64,000 nucleotides of DNA from Kudoa neothunni (Eukaryota; Cnidaria): assembly GCA_964304625.1 (NCBI GenBank), contig OZ199838.1, forward strand, positions 16,678,001 to 16,742,000. The letters are read 5' to 3'. Positions 11,648 through 24,565 of this stretch are shown in pieces. The position numbers and the translations under genes are program-made. The notes under the pieces are model-generated. The model saw only the letters and a list, made by a program, of their open reading frames with translations. It was not told where the DNA came from and searched no databases. Positions within the stretch are counted from its first letter, which is position 1. Each line of letters begins with the position of its first letter.

Positions 11648-12341
11648 TGTTTTAGAAATTAAAAACATTCAATTAGCTTTCATAGTAATATTAGAATATT
11701 TATTGTGTATTAAATGTATTTTAGTCCGCGCTAAAACGATATCTTATTAGATTCCATCAAACATATTTTATATTTTTAATAGTCAAATTATTCTTCCGTA
11801 TACTCATTTAACTTTTTTATCACTGCATGTATTATTCGTAAAGTCTAAATAATAAGCTCTTTCGTAAGATGAATGTAAAATTCATAAAGAAATTACTGAA
11901 ACTTTGAACAGTTGTGTGTTAAATTGTAATAGTAAAAAAATTTCTTGAAATTTTTAATTATTTGATATTGTTCTATACATCATCAATTTAAAAAGTATAT
12001 GACCACAATTTTTTTTAAATTGCACATATACATTTTAATCACTCATTTTTTATTTATCAAAATATAAATATTTCATGGCATAAAAGATCTCAAAATTTTA
12101 TTCAAAAATATCTAAAAATAGATTCAGAATTCTTAACTTAGTTTTATTAAATCGGATCATTCATCTGTTTAATTTTTTATAGGATATGGCTTTTTTGCAC
12201 TTTGCGTATTCTCACAATTGCGTATTTTGAATGAAAAGTTTTAAAATCAATTTTTTTACTAGAATTATTCAACTTTGAACACATTTTCCCCAATTTATAG
12301 CATATTTCAATATCTAAATTCACAAACTTGATTCCATCACA
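11648..12341. other. AT-rich intergenic DNA
   Basis: No convincing coding exon. A short segment near 12200-12240 (reading QLRILNEKF) loosely resembles the first part of HUS1, but this is too weak to annotate. The piggyBac insertion begins at the end of this stretch. Confidence 0.35.
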
Positions 12342-14510
12342 TTAACCCTCTAACACTTTTTGCATGTAACACATCCCGAAACGATATTATTATTATTATT
12401 GGCGTATTTTCCTTAGTAGTTTTGTTCGCTGCTTTAAATTATATAAACAAATTCGTAATAAATAAAAGGTAAAAAATACCCTTCAACACTTATTGTTGTT
12501 TTTCACACCAGATTTTTTTGGCTTAAATAATAGGAATAAATATATTTATTAAGGTTTCACAATATTAGTGACATGAAGTTTATAGTTAGTCCAAAATCTT
12601 GAGATTCGTAAAGTAATTACATGAATTCGTTTGCGCTGTAATTATCTAATATAATAAATGCACACATCTTAAATATTTGATAGTATTGAAATGAGCGGTC
12701 TTAATGAGTATAGTGACGATTTATGTTCAACTGGTGGCGAATTCGAGCATCAAATTATAGAAGTGGATGAAGTTGAAATTCCCGGAAGCACGCAGCATGT
12801 TAACAAGCTAATGCGAAATTACATGGAGTATATCCAAACCACCTGCAACTAAAACATGCCGAGAAAAAATTATGAATTCTTCACCTAGGGCTACAGCTTA
12901 TGCGACGTCCAAGATAATATTCTTTCTATATTGCCTCCTTCCATTTTGCAACAATGATATATGCAATCAAATTATTTCGTTTGCCAACATGTTTGGAGTA
13001 CACCATTTTAAAGGAGACTGGATTGGCTTAGACGTGGAAGGATCTAAAGGTTACCTTGGTCTTATTGAATTGATGCCTACTCATAAATACCAACAAGAGC
13101 CTTTATGTGAGCTCTTCAGTGAAAAAGAAGAAAAGGAGATATACAGTACAGAAGGCTTTTTTCACTCCGTCGATTCACTCGAGTACTCCATTTCGATTAT
13201 TTTAATACACGATTGGAACGAAAAAAAGTTGACAAATTTTTCCCCCATCCCTGACGTATGCAATCAGTGGATTGATTTGTTACCAAGATGTAACCGTAGT
13301 CGAGCGACTTGTTTCGTTCAGGGGAGGTGCCCTTTCCAATAGTACATGTCTATGAAACCGGAAAAGTATGACCTAAAGTTTTTTCTATTAGTTGATCCAA
13401 TGGCAAACTATGTTTGTAATATCAGTATATATCTCGGAAGGAATAACCGCAAAACCATTCGACAATGCGGATTCGGTGAAAGTGTTGTTTTTCACAGTCA
13501 ACACCACTATTCCATTCAGGTAGGAATACTGTTGCAGACAATTTGTTTTCGTCACTCTCCCTTGCGAAAAATTTGTTGCAGAAAAAGCTTAGCTTTTGAG
13601 GGACTTTTCGGAAAAACAACATGGAAATACCTCCTTGTCTTCTTTTCTCAAGAAAAAGAACCCTCTACAATAGTACTTTCGTGTATTATGAGAAATTCAT
13701 GCTGACGTCTTATGTTTGTAATAAGTCGAACGCGGTAATTCTGGTGACGAGTGGTCTACTGATGATTCTGTTAGCGATGAGTCAACTAAGTGTAAGCCTC
13801 AAGTGATTCTACACTACAACGAAACAAAAAGGGGGAGTCGATAACATCGATAGGATGTTAACGTCGGTTTCTGTACGCAGATTCACAAGAAGGTGGGCCT
13901 CTGATAGTGTTTTTAACATGATGGATTTATCTCTAATCAACGCATTTGCATTATTTAAGGATGTTTTTAATGATAGCACCACAAATAGGCGTAATTTTTT
14001 GACAAAAAATTCGTCCGAAAATAAAGTCATCAAGATAACACATGAAAATCGTTGTTTCGAAAAAGAATCCACTTATGAGCTCCAAAAAATCTAGATGTGA
14101 GTACTGTGAGCAAAGTAAAGATAAAAAAACAAATGGTGCCAGAGATGTTACAGATACTATTGCGTAGATCATTCCTCAAATACTTATCTTAGGTGCGATA
14201 AATAAAAATATTTTTGTTTGTTTCGTTTTATTTTATTTTCATTAATACGTGTTTTGAGTTAATTATTTCGGAAAAAAAGTTTATTTATAATCATTAAGTT
14301 GACTGATAATATCCAGCGATGTTATTACGAAAATATTTAATGCTTAAAGCAAACGCATATTTTCCTCTGTTCTCTGCTGGCGATTTCGGTATTATTCTAC
14401 AATTATGATTATTCGATTTATCAAAGTATTAATATGCAATAAAAAAGTGGGGTATTTTACATCCAAAAGTGTTCGAGGTATACGTTTTTTTTGGATCGTT
14501 AGAGGGTTAA
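12342..14510 (+). mobile_element. Dead piggyBac transposon 1, complete with both ends
   Basis: The element is bounded by TTAA at 12342-12345 and 14507-14510, with inverted tips CCCTCTAAC at both ends. Behind the tips, AACACTTTTTGCATGTAACAC (left) pairs with a similar inverted block at the right end, displaced by about 27 bases, giving the asymmetric subterminal repeats usual in piggyBac. The transposase starts at 12691 (MSGLNEYSDDLCSTGGEFE, acidic). Recognisable pieces include HDWNEKKLTNFSPIPDVCNQ, RATCFVQGRCPFQ and KYDLKFFLLVDPMANYVCN, the region around the second catalytic Asp. The frame is broken several times (stops at 12850 and 13340, and later shifts), so it cannot be autonomous. It sits immediately upstream of the HUS1-like exons. 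Confidence 0.88.
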
Positions 14511-14814
14511 ATTTGGGTTTTCACTAGCTACCATTTTTAGAATTTCAATTTTATAAAGTTACTTGTAAATATTTACATTTATTTAGTTTTAAATAAAACA
14601 CTATAAATATTTAGAAAACTTTAACACTTTCAATTGAAATCAGATAGGCTTTCGTCAAATTAACGCACTTTGATTAGATAGTTCTGCAGTGCCAATAATT
14701 CTACTAAAAGAAAACAATAAAATATTATATTAAGTTATAACGACAAAATCAAACATACTATGCCTAAAAATTTTAATTTTTTGTATTTGAGAAGATAAAT
14801 AGTCATAATATCTA

Positions 14815-15194
14815 GATTGTAGGCAACACACCTCTTATTTTTCCGTGTCAGTATGTAAGTTTAACCTTCAATATTTTCGCGCGTAACAACCATTATTTTA
14901 GACTTGACGATTCCTATCCCCCAAAAAATTATTTTTACCAGATTAAATTCCTTGCATCGTTTCAATGTACTTTTGACGATTGAGGGGTCTATCGATGTGG
15001 TTCAAACAGAATCCATTTGGACTGCAAGCACGCCAAAACTATTAATGAGCATACATTCTCATAAAAACTTTTATTACAAAATAGATATACCTTTTAGAAT
15101 ATTAAATAGGCTGAGAGTAATCAGATCTCAAGAAAACTATAATAACATAATATTAACCCTTCATGATTTGAATGTTTTCTTCCGTTTACCCTAA
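14815..15194 (+). CDS. HUS1: HUS1-like checkpoint clamp protein, last two exons
   Basis: Two exons (14815-14854 and 14902-15194) joined in frame give CRQHTSYFSVSV, YLTIPIPQKIIFTRLN, FNVLLTIEGSIDVVQTES, a linker, YYKIDIPFRILNRLRVI and a final TLHDLNVFFRLP. The order and spacing follow the C-terminal half of HUS1: the DIPIKVI strand, the LDGELNLKIET strand, the VHIDIRKLLQFL helix and the closing Leu-His-Glu-Asp-Val-x-Leu-x-(Y/F)-(F/I)-x-P. HUS1 is part of the 9-1-1 DNA-damage clamp with RAD9 and RAD1 in the nucleus. Upstream exons were not identified; the piggyBac inserted only 300 bases upstream may lie in an intron or may have killed the gene. The identification rests on remembered family sequence. 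Confidence 0.55.
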
Positions 15195-16415
15195 TACAGT
15201 CATATTGTCCTAATCCAAAATACACTTTTTCTATTTTTGGAAATTTCTTATATCTCCTTAAAATTAACATTCTTCAATCCTCAAATTAAAATAATTTCAA
15301 TTTAAAATATAAATTTGGCGCTCCTTAATTCATGAGGTCTTCATTTTTCAGATAATATTTTACTATTCCATAAATTTACGTAACATAACTTTATATCCTT
15401 ATTATCGAATTAATTCAATTAGTTTTGATAGAATTAGGCTTCCCTAAAATAACATTGGTATAATATTCGCGAATGTTAATCCGATGTATTAGTTCTCCAC
15501 CAATCAGTCTGAATTAAACGTTTATTCAATATTCTTAACATTTTATATGTATATATGTTAAAAAATAAAAAACATCGCATAATAATTAATTGAGAAATCT
15601 AACACATGCCAAGTAGATATCACAAACCTCCAATTTCCCTTTCTGGATACAGATTGAGTGGGAACCTTCAAAAAATAAAGCCTTCCGTGAACTGTTTTAT
15701 TTAAATTATAGATTTATATCCCCAACAAATCCAACAATTTTTAAATACTTTAAATTACGATTTAATAATGAATAGCTCAAGAATCAAGGCTATTAAGAAA
15801 AATGCGACGTATTCTTCCCGTTTTTGTACAATCTACTATTACAGAATCCCCCTAAAAGTGCTTAGATCCCTTCGATACATGTGAATGATTAAGTTCAAAT
15901 ATTATGCTCCAACCTTACTCACTGAATAGAATCTATAGAATGATCGACATAAAAAATTAAGGATATATAAATTTTTTGGTGTTCACATTGCTGGACTTCA
16001 TTTCCCATTAAATAATACCGATTAACTCATTTAAAAAAGACTAATCTTTCCAAATTTAACTTAATTTAACATTTTTGTTCAACTTATTTTAATATATTAA
16101 GGTTTGGGGATTTAAAATTTATTAAAATACATTTTTCGTGGATACGGTGGATCGCACGAGCCGTTACATACGTCATTTTTTTACATGCAGTAAGAAAATT
16201 GTTAATCAAATATCGACAACTATTTCTGCAATATCAACTAGATTAGCGCATTCTAGACTCTAAGGATTTTCTAGTGCCCTCACTGAAAATTAGAACGTAT
16301 AATACAAAGAAACCGAAATAGACATTTGATACGAATAGAAGTAATTTTAAAAGAGTCAAAGATTCGAAATAATTCTACATTTTCACAAAAATAAACTGAA
16401 ACCTATTAAGTCCTT
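15195..16415. other. Intergenic DNA, no gene seen
   Basis: AT-rich sequence between the converging HUS1-like and PRMT5 3' ends. No coding, repeat or RNA feature could be recognised. Confidence 0.4.
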
Positions 16416-19123
16416 TTATAGATCAATACGGTAATGTTCGCCGTTGGAGTTGTGAAGAATGGAAACAGAGGGAGAAGTAACCGCCCATTCGTACCACACT
16501 TTCCTATTGTCAACAAACCTCCAGATATTTAGAGTAATGTCTTCCACATGACTAAGTGTTTTTGTTGTGATAGGACCCTAGATTCAAAATCAAAAAACAT
16601 CTCACTCACACATCACAACAAACCTTCAAAGGAAAAAATATTGGAAACCAACTAAACATATCAGGTGAGTGTGTGTCTGGATGAATACCTGAAAAGAATT
16701 TAGTCGGAAATATCCCTAAAAAGAGCAACAATTACTTTGGATTATATCATCGTACAAAACACAAGAGAAATATCCAGCGAATCCATGACAGACGGCATCA
16801 TTGCGTAGTAGAGGAAATTTTATTTGAATAAAACGCTCATTCAACATCGCAGGTGAATTTGTAGGATGCGTGAATTCGAAGCAAGGTTTTATGTCGGCCA
16901 ACTTGCCATATTTACTCAAACAAACTACATAGGGCATTTGGAAGGGGTCATCTTTGCCTTTGTAGACTTTATCGTAGTCAACTATTTCACTGTATGCTTT
17001 TTCAGCAGTTACTGGCACAAGGTAAGAGGTGTAGCTGGAAGGGATAGAAACTCCGTCATCTTACACATTGATAATTAGATTTAACAAAATAGTAGTTGAT
17101 AAACCTCTTAGCAACCGTTGTGCTCCATCCAAACATTCAGGGCTTAATTCGTTATCACCAAAAGACCCCAACAATTCACTAACAATAATATCGGCCTATC
17201 AGTATAAAAATAGAGGCTATTTTGATGTTGAATAAAACAGTAAATTGTAACCTTCTGTGGTGGATTCCACGTTCGCATATCCTCATTTACTACAGTTACA
17301 TTGGTCCACTCGAGTTTGGCGCGTTTTTCAAGCCTATAACATTAAAGCATCACTCCATAAACTACTAATATCGACAAACTACGTTATAATCGCATTTGAA
17401 TTTTTCTCAAGCGCATATATCTCGTATTTGCAGCCCTTATCAATGCAAGCATCACGACTAACTTTAACTAAAGGACCTCTACCACACCCCACTACCATAA
17501 TTGTACTACAACCAAATCATTAGCCATATGAAACTCTTTTGAAGGTTATAAGTTATTAATACATAGTGTCTTCATTTATATTTTTTGATGAAGAAAACTT
17601 ATCACATAAACATTTATACACTGCCTATGTGTACGCCATTAAGAAAGTGTTTCAAGACGAATAGTCGAAAATATATTATTCACTTGTTGATAGAGATTAT
17701 ATTTGATAGGATCTTGCTCGAATATATCATATGTGGATGACTCTAGGTTGTCGGCCAGTGGCTAATTAATTGCATCATTAAGTTCAGTTTCACTCCAAAT
17801 CATTCACTAACCTGCAAGGGTATTTGTAAAACGTCTCTCATAGTTAATGCGTGATTTTCGTACACAGTTAGAGGCGGCATATTCTTTCAAACCACAAATT
17901 GTTATTTTAACCCATCATTAAGCGTATACCTCATGAATATGTTGGATATATAGATAATAATCTCGTAAATCCTAAATTAACCAATTTTAGGTTAATTGGG
18001 TCTAATTTGTTTTTGTTTATTACATGGTGTAGATTTTCCCCTTTGATAATAACCCTTGCCCCTAACTTTCACTCAATTATCCCATTGTTGAATCGATTAA
18101 AAAATCGCGTTCATAACTGTCTTACCCTTAAAGTTGACTGCAAAAAATGTTTTAGCTGAGGAGACAAAATCGGGTAGCCTGGAAAGAGTTGAATAACCAA
18201 AAAGAACTCTATCCTAATTAAGCTACCTTTTCTATTGGTTATGAAGATTTTTGTGGGCAAGATAACAGCACTGAGATTTTCATCGATCCATCTTACTAAA
18301 CATTCTACGTCTGGGCCATCATTTGAGGTAAAATCCAATTCAAGTGCTGTTGAAAAAATTATAATATTGCTGATTCTAAGGTAAAGAGCACCTAGACTTG
18401 TATTTTTGTTATATTGGCATAAAGTGGAGTAGGTGGTCCAATCGGCCCATTTTTCGGAGTTATTTTTACCGTTAATTTTAACAGTAACCCAAATCTGTGC
18501 CCAAAAAATTATAATTTTCAACTATTATTAAAAAGATTAAATACCGAACTTTTAAAACAAGGCTGAGAAAGTTGTCGTTTGCAGACACCAGCCACATGAG
18601 GAACAATGCCAGACCCATCCAATGGCACCAACAATACACACAAATTTAAATGATTTCCGTAGCACAACTCTTTTTCCATATTCTATATTCACAAATAACA
18701 TATAAAAGCAAAAATTTTACAAATACGTGAATTTCTTCAAATAACTGATCTTGCTTTATCGGCTGTTCGAACGAGTGGTCAACATATCCCACAACACGTG
18801 AAGCCCAATCTGTAAATAATAATGATATAAATTATAAATTTTCGCGATTAAAAATAACCTTCCTGGGGCAGATCCATGTCACAAAATGTGTTTGAAATGT
18901 CTAAGCCATTCTTAGCATAATTTGTTAAACATGCGTTGTAGTTTAGTGGAACACAAACAAAACAATAACTAATAATATTTTTAATATTTTAAATCGCGAT
19001 AATCCTCCATGCGGCTATTAACTACCCTTTCGCTAAGGATTCTTTCAGTGTGTTTGGGAATTGAACCTGATCCTCTACCAGTAAACCAACTGATAGATTC
19101 ATTGTGTATGACGACGCGCGCAT
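16416..19123 (-). CDS. PRMT5: Protein arginine N-methyltransferase 5 (type II, symmetric)
   Basis: A full-length multi-exon gene read from 19123 (or the internal ATG at 19102, [15 protein letters not shown]) to the stop at 16416-16418. The N-terminal TIM-barrel part includes [31 protein letters not shown] and [17 protein letters not shown]. The bridge carries [15 protein letters not shown]. The catalytic part has [14 protein letters not shown], keeping the Tyr and the Phe that set symmetric dimethylation in PRMT5. It also has the SAM-binding [10 protein letters not shown], the double-E loop [19 protein letters not shown], and the beta-barrel end ([44 protein letters not shown]). About 12 short introns interrupt it and none breaks the frame. 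PRMT5 with MEP50 methylates Sm proteins and histones. No lesion was seen. Confidence 0.93.
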
Positions 19124-20290
19124 AACACATGGAGTGTATTTTAGTTTTGTCCCGCGCTAAATTCCATTTTCTGTTAGTAGAATGTTATTTTTTTATTCAA
19201 AAGTTCTCTCAAATTTACAATATAGATTTTTAATATATTGACAAAAAAATATAAAATATAACCAAAAGTTGCTAAATATAATTATCCTTATACAGTGAAA
19301 TTGGGTTGGTAGATAATCGACGATTTTGTTGTATTAAAATATATTTTTTTCTCTTTTTTTAATTCAAATAGAATAAAATATTTGTATCTATCATATGAAT
19401 AGAAAGCAAATTCTCTAATGTTAGTAAAACCTAAAAACAGAAACATGGCTCATACGTAATGCAGTGATTCTACTTAATGGAAATTTCCCCAAATTATATT
19501 CTGCAAACTTCTCACATAATCCCAGGTCAGGTAGACTTTAGCAAAAAGTGGAATTACAACAACGTATTAATTTCAGTCATGCATGAAAGTTGGCAGAAAA
19601 AATGAATTAACAATATCGTATGCGACGATTTGATTTTTTTATTTTAAATAACTATCGTAAATTAAAGTATTTTTTATATTGTTTTTTGCCATTACTTCAT
19701 ATTTGATGATACATTTTTTATGCAAATAATATTTTGGTTTGACTTGAGAGGTGTATAACTCTAATTTTTTTAATTAACCATACAAAGCGTCACAGAAAAA
19801 ATACAACTCATACCAAGCTAATTATTTAAAAATAATACAGTTTAGAGACAAACTTATAATTATATATTTATTGGTAAATAGACTTTTAAATCAAGTTAAT
19901 TATTAATACGAGATTTTTTAAGGTAATAATACATTGGTTAAAGTAACAAAATTGTAGATTGATCGGAGTTAAACTTTAAAAATTTCAATTTCGATAGAAA
20001 AAATGTAACAATTCTTGAACTACAAAAAAATAAATTCGAATAAAAATTTATAAACTAAAAAACAGTGTTTTTTATGAATGTTGCGTTTTTTGAGTGCAAT
20101 TGAATTTAATTTAGCAATAATAAGGCGTATATTACAAAGTAAAAATATCTCGAAAGGCTGCGCGATAATAATAAGCACAATGAGAACAGTATATAACAAA
20201 AATAAAAAAATAAACTTCATCCTAAGCAACTGTATAAAAGAGATTAAACATTAAACGCGTGATTATTTCTTCCCTGCTTTCTATCTTATT
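19124..20290. other. Intergenic DNA, no gene seen
   Basis: AT-rich sequence between the PRMT5 start and the piggyBac 2 boundary. A 69-codon minus frame at 20020-20229 is low-complexity and looks like chance. Confidence 0.4.
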
Positions 20291-22238
20291 TTAACTCCGA
20301 GCGCTTCAAAATCGACTATACACGTAGTGTTTGTGTTTATGGGGTCTATTAGACCCCACTTTTTTATTTAATATCGTGAATTTAAATAATTTTTAAAACC
20401 TCATCATGCAAAAGTAAAAAAATTCTATCGACAAAATCGCACAATATTGGCAAAAAACATGTCTGTCGAAAGTTTCCGACCCTCTCCGAACAATGTGAAG
20501 GGCTATATATTCTTGTAAAATAACTTTTTACGAAATATTATGTAAAAATAAATTTCAGAAATATTCAAAATAATGTGTTGTCAAATATCTCATATATAAT
20601 TAATTAGATTAAAACTTTACGGCACAGCAAAATAGTTATCAACTAAATGAACTAAAAAGATCTCCAGTGTTCACCTTAAACGCATATACCAACGTAAAAG
20701 TTAAAATTTGCTTTCTGTGACTTTCCCTATTATTGTCTGTGGGTTTAAACGAATGGTAATATCATTATTTATATCAGATCCACAATAAAATCGACGCTCT
20801 GCCTCTAATTAACAATTTATTATCTAAGTCAAAAAAGAAATCTCACATAGCAAAAATATGAAACGTATAACGTAATCCAGACATTTATTTGTATCCAATG
20901 AACTGTTAAAACAAGCACATTCGGAATGTTCTTCGCATCAGTTGTTCTTATATACAACACATATGTGCATTGTCTTACGATCATTGCTTCTTGGGCCTAC
21001 AGCACGTTGTTTACGGGATTTTTTGGAACAATATTGGTGCTTTATAATTTTTTCCTGCTCTTGATTAAGTTGGAAATTTAGCGCCAAGGAGCTGCTGAAG
21101 GGTTGGAATGTGCTAGCAAGATTCCCTAAAAATTAGTCTCTTTTGAATTTTCCATCATTGAATATGATTTTGTATATGCAAAACGCATTTAAGAGATTTA
21201 TATCGATATTATAAAAAATAACTCCTAGTCCGCGTCAGGAATATCTTTTTAAACTTGCGGAGGTGGAAATCCTATCAATCGTATCAATAACTCATCTAAT
21301 TTTGTTATAATAATTGATGCCACCTGGCTTCTTTTTTCATCATTCAGTATATCTGTAAAAGCTGCTGAGTTGGGTAAAATTAACAAATTCTTATTATTTT
21401 AGTGATTTAAGAGGACAGAATTTTCTTTTCATTAAATAGAAAAAGTGGGCTAAATGACTTTTTTGTTTTATTTTTTTTCATTATAAGCGAAACATTCCTC
21501 TTTTTAGATCTGAGTGATCCAACCATTGTAAGAATCATTTTCAATAGCTGAAGGCTCTTAGCAGCAATGATTATAATAATTAAAGTCAAACATATTGGCA
21601 TTTAACGCAATATTTCTGTAAAAATTGCCATCCAAAAATATGTCAAAAAATCCGTTATATGAAAGATTCTCTGAGCTTTAACATTTGCAAGGCTAGAGGC
21701 CATCCTTAAAAAGTTTTCTTTTAGTATTTTGAAGATTTTTAGGACTTCTGTAGAAAAGATAAGGTTATTGTTATCATCTTCGGTAAATCAGTGGCAGAAT
21801 CAATAAAATAAAAGTAATTAATGATTTCATTTAAATCGGAATTATAGTCGGTGGAATATATTTCGTTAAAAGCCTCCATAAATACAAATTTCCGTAATAA
21901 TCGATCTTCGTGTATAGTCGTATAAACTCGCGAGAAAATATATCTCATTTTTCTCTTTACTTCGTCAATAGATTTTGCTACTATTCTCAATTCCATTTTA
22001 TAATAATTTTATACATAAAATGAGAAAATAAAATTGTGGGGTCTATTTGAACCCCGAAACACTAAGTGTAAACTTTTATTTTATTTTTTATTCATTAATG
22101 ATAATTCTAAACATATTCGGCAGATATACAGTGTAAGAAATTTTATAGGAAAAGACCGAGTTTCGGACAATTTAGGTGATTGGAAGGGGTCAAAAACTAA
22201 TCATTAATAGACCCCAAAAGCACTACTTGGAAGGTTAA
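20291..22238 (-). mobile_element. Dead piggyBac transposon 2
   Basis: TTAA at 20291-20294 and 22235-22238 bound the element. Behind the tips are GTAGTGTTTGTGTTTATGGG plus GTCTATTAGACCCC on the left, and the inverted GGGGTCTATTAATG and AAGCACTAC on the right. Coding remnants run on the minus strand: an 85-codon frame at 21739-21996 (KRKMRYIFSRVYTTIHED), then DLKRGMF-like and NLLILPNSAAFTDILNDE pieces. The end of the frame, KKSRKQRAVGPRSNDRKT with MHICVVYKNN and spaced Cys, is the piggyBac C-terminal cysteine-rich domain. The frame is interrupted many times. It lies between PRMT5 and TAF6 without touching either. Confidence 0.7.
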
Positions 22239-22508
22239 ATTCACAAAATGTTCTAAAACTGAAGTAAACTGTTGCCAATTTAATATTTATACATTACCTA
22301 ACGATATTACGAACTGCATATATATTTGAAATTTAATTGACGTAATCGATGTGCGCTGGCTTGTCAAAAATTAAAGCTCAAAACTAATCACAGAATCACA
22401 GAATCACAGTTTGATACAATGCAAAAATGTTATAAAACATAATCGTATATAAAGGCGCAGAAGTTGAATAAAATACAGAAAATAATTTCAAAAATAAAGC
22501 TCTAAATA

Positions 22509-24469
22509 TTATAAAACATGCTTATTCTCCTCGGAATGTTTATCGCTGGAGGGGGTACAATTTGAGGTGTGTTGTTGACTAACAACAAGAGCAGGATTTC
22601 TCATAGAAAAAAGCTCTTTATATATAATCGGCCCCAAGTAACTTCCGTAACTAGCACAATAGCCATCCACATCTTCACAAACTCGCAATATGTTGCTTCC
22701 AGCGATGTATTTGGCTTGTTTGATCAGCAGTTCCTTTATTGGTATTGATACATCAATTATATTAGTTAAACAACAACTAGATTACTTTGAGATGGTTGGC
22801 CTCATATTTAGCGAGTTGGTGTTGTGTGGAATCACCACTCCCCTCTAGGGTCATTTCAATTAGTTGTCCTAGCCTCGATAGCAACGGCAATAGGGTTAAT
22901 TTGGTCACATTCGCTCCCATGTCAAACAACAAGACAGCAGCTCCATAGTAACTACTAAAAGGAATAGTATCCACGTCTGTGGTGGAATCAGTAGCGCTAT
23001 CAGAGTGATTTTGTGTATTTTGGATTTCGAGCAAGTCATCCACCGGACAAAGTTCGGCGTCTTCATCTTTGATTAGATCATCATTGAAAGTTGAGGCGCT
23101 GTCGTCGTGAGTGGCACTGCCTAGGGATGATGTTTTGGTGTTATTACCGACAAGGTATTGTTGGTTGGTGGGTAACGCTTTACAACATTCAATCACTCGT
23201 TTGGCAATATTGCACACACGCATCTAATAAAACCAATCAGCAACCACGTCCACTCAACTAACCAACGACAAATACACTTAGAGAAGGAAGCGAATTTTGA
23301 AAGGATGCACAAATGTGGGCCAATGTTTTTGAAGCGAAACATCTCAAAGCCCAGTGATTTTCCGCTTCCGACTTCACACACATTCGTCTACTGACAATGC
23401 AATTCAATAGCGCTGGCACAAAAAAATGAAGTTGATTTTGCATGAATTCTCTTTTGAGATGGACATTATCAAAAATAGCTTTTATCTATGTCCATGAGAT
23501 TAAATTTACCAGTCTCATTCACACACAAGGAGTGTTACCATTCGAACACAATTCAACAAAATTCCAAGGTTGGGCTTCAAAACATTCGTTTTAGTGGTCT
23601 CACGGACAAAACACGCAAAGTGAGGGGTCAACTCTTTCATAACCAAGTCGGTTGCCATCACATGCAATGCTTCCTTCTTTTTATTTTCATTGGTTCCAAA
23701 GCAGGCTTCAGTCAACTCCTTGTACACCAGCTATACAGATGACAATTTGTAGAACAACACCACATAAAACCCAACCAGCTTTAAATACTTGTCGTTCGAT
23801 CAACAAAGGCACTTTATCTGAAAACACGGTCAATGGTTGTCCAACTGGAATGTTGTTGACATTTTTAGGTTTGGTTGTAGTGCTTCCCGCATTCAAATGT
23901 TGATAGTTGAATGAGTTTGATAAGGATTCAGCCAATTCTAATCTTTTAACATTCTCCTCCATCACCTGTGGTGTATTTTCTAGTATGTCAGGAACGACTC
24001 CATCGATGGATAACCAATGTTCATGAACAACAACTTCACGTGGTAGTTTAAGTGGTGGTTGGGACAAAAATGATTCCAACTCAAATTCTTTATCTGAGTA
24101 GGTCATCATTCCTTTCAACCGACTTCCGCTCCCAGCAATCGCATTACTAGTATTAGAGGAGGTGGGATGGAGTTGATAGTTTATCTGCGAATAGCAGCCA
24201 CCATACAAAGCCCCAAAATCACCTAATTTTAGTGCCGCGACAATATCACTCCCTTTCAGATGTTCTCTCTTGCTTTGATTTGTTATTTTCTTTGCGCAAC
24301 TCAAAAGTGTGAATAACTGATATGTGCAATCGCACGAAAGCAGATTTAATGATTCTGCACCAAGATTTGGTAATTTGTGTTGGTTGGCAACCATTTTGAT
24401 AAAATTGGTTGATAACTCCCAACGACAGTGGGTTTGCATCAATTTTTGATCCATGTTAGTTTTTTCCAT
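22509..24469 (-). CDS. TAF6: Transcription initiation factor TFIID subunit 6 (TAF6-type)
   Basis: The gene starts at the ATG at 24469 (MEKTNMDQKLMQTHCRWELS) and ends at 22509-22511. An upstream in-frame TTG at 24496 is not needed. The N-terminus is the TAF6 histone fold: LGAESLNLLSCDCTYQLFTL, KREHLKGSDIVAALKLGD, ALYGG. Then come VVVHEHWLSIDGVVPDI and the HEAT-repeat C-terminal domain: VYKELTEACFGTNENKKKEA, LNCIVSRRMCVKSEAENHWA, LRCFASKTLAHICASF, SYYGAAVLLFDMGANVTKL. The last exon reads IKELLIKQAKYIAGSNILRV. An acidic low-complexity insert (about 60 residues, TKTSSLGSATHDDS and after) interrupts the HEAT region. TAF6 pairs with TAF9 in TFIID; the SAGA paralogue TAF6L is the alternative. Introns are short and the frame is intact. 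Confidence 0.9.
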
Positions 24470-24565
24470 CTCGTAAAATTCGATGGTAACACTCAATATA
24501 GATGTCTATTTTTACGTTAAGTGGGTGTTGAGGCTATAGTTGAATAAATATCGCGCATGCGCTAA
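24470..24565. promoter_or_regulatory. Bidirectional TAF6/NPRL2 promoter with NRF-1-like palindrome
   Basis: The start codons of TAF6 (minus, 24469) and NPRL2 (plus, 24566) are only 96 bases apart, so they must share a promoter region. GCGCATGCGC at 24553-24562 is a perfect palindrome and equals the core of the NRF-1/ewg consensus YGCGCANGCGCR. It ends three bases before the NPRL2 ATG. No TATA box is evident. Binding is inferred. Confidence 0.65.

Noticed and set aside
13855-14094. Overlapping frames on both strands at 13.8-14.2 kb as genes
   Set aside because: All are inside the TTAA-bounded piggyBac 1 and are fragments of its broken transposase or antisense of it.
19030-19090. tRNA-like A and B boxes on the minus strand (CAGTTGGTTTACTGGTAGAG and GGTTCAATTCC)
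   Set aside because: The two boxes are too close for a tRNA, there is no acceptor stem, and the stretch reads in frame as PRMT5 exon 1 ([20 protein letters not shown]) with a phase that fits the next exon.
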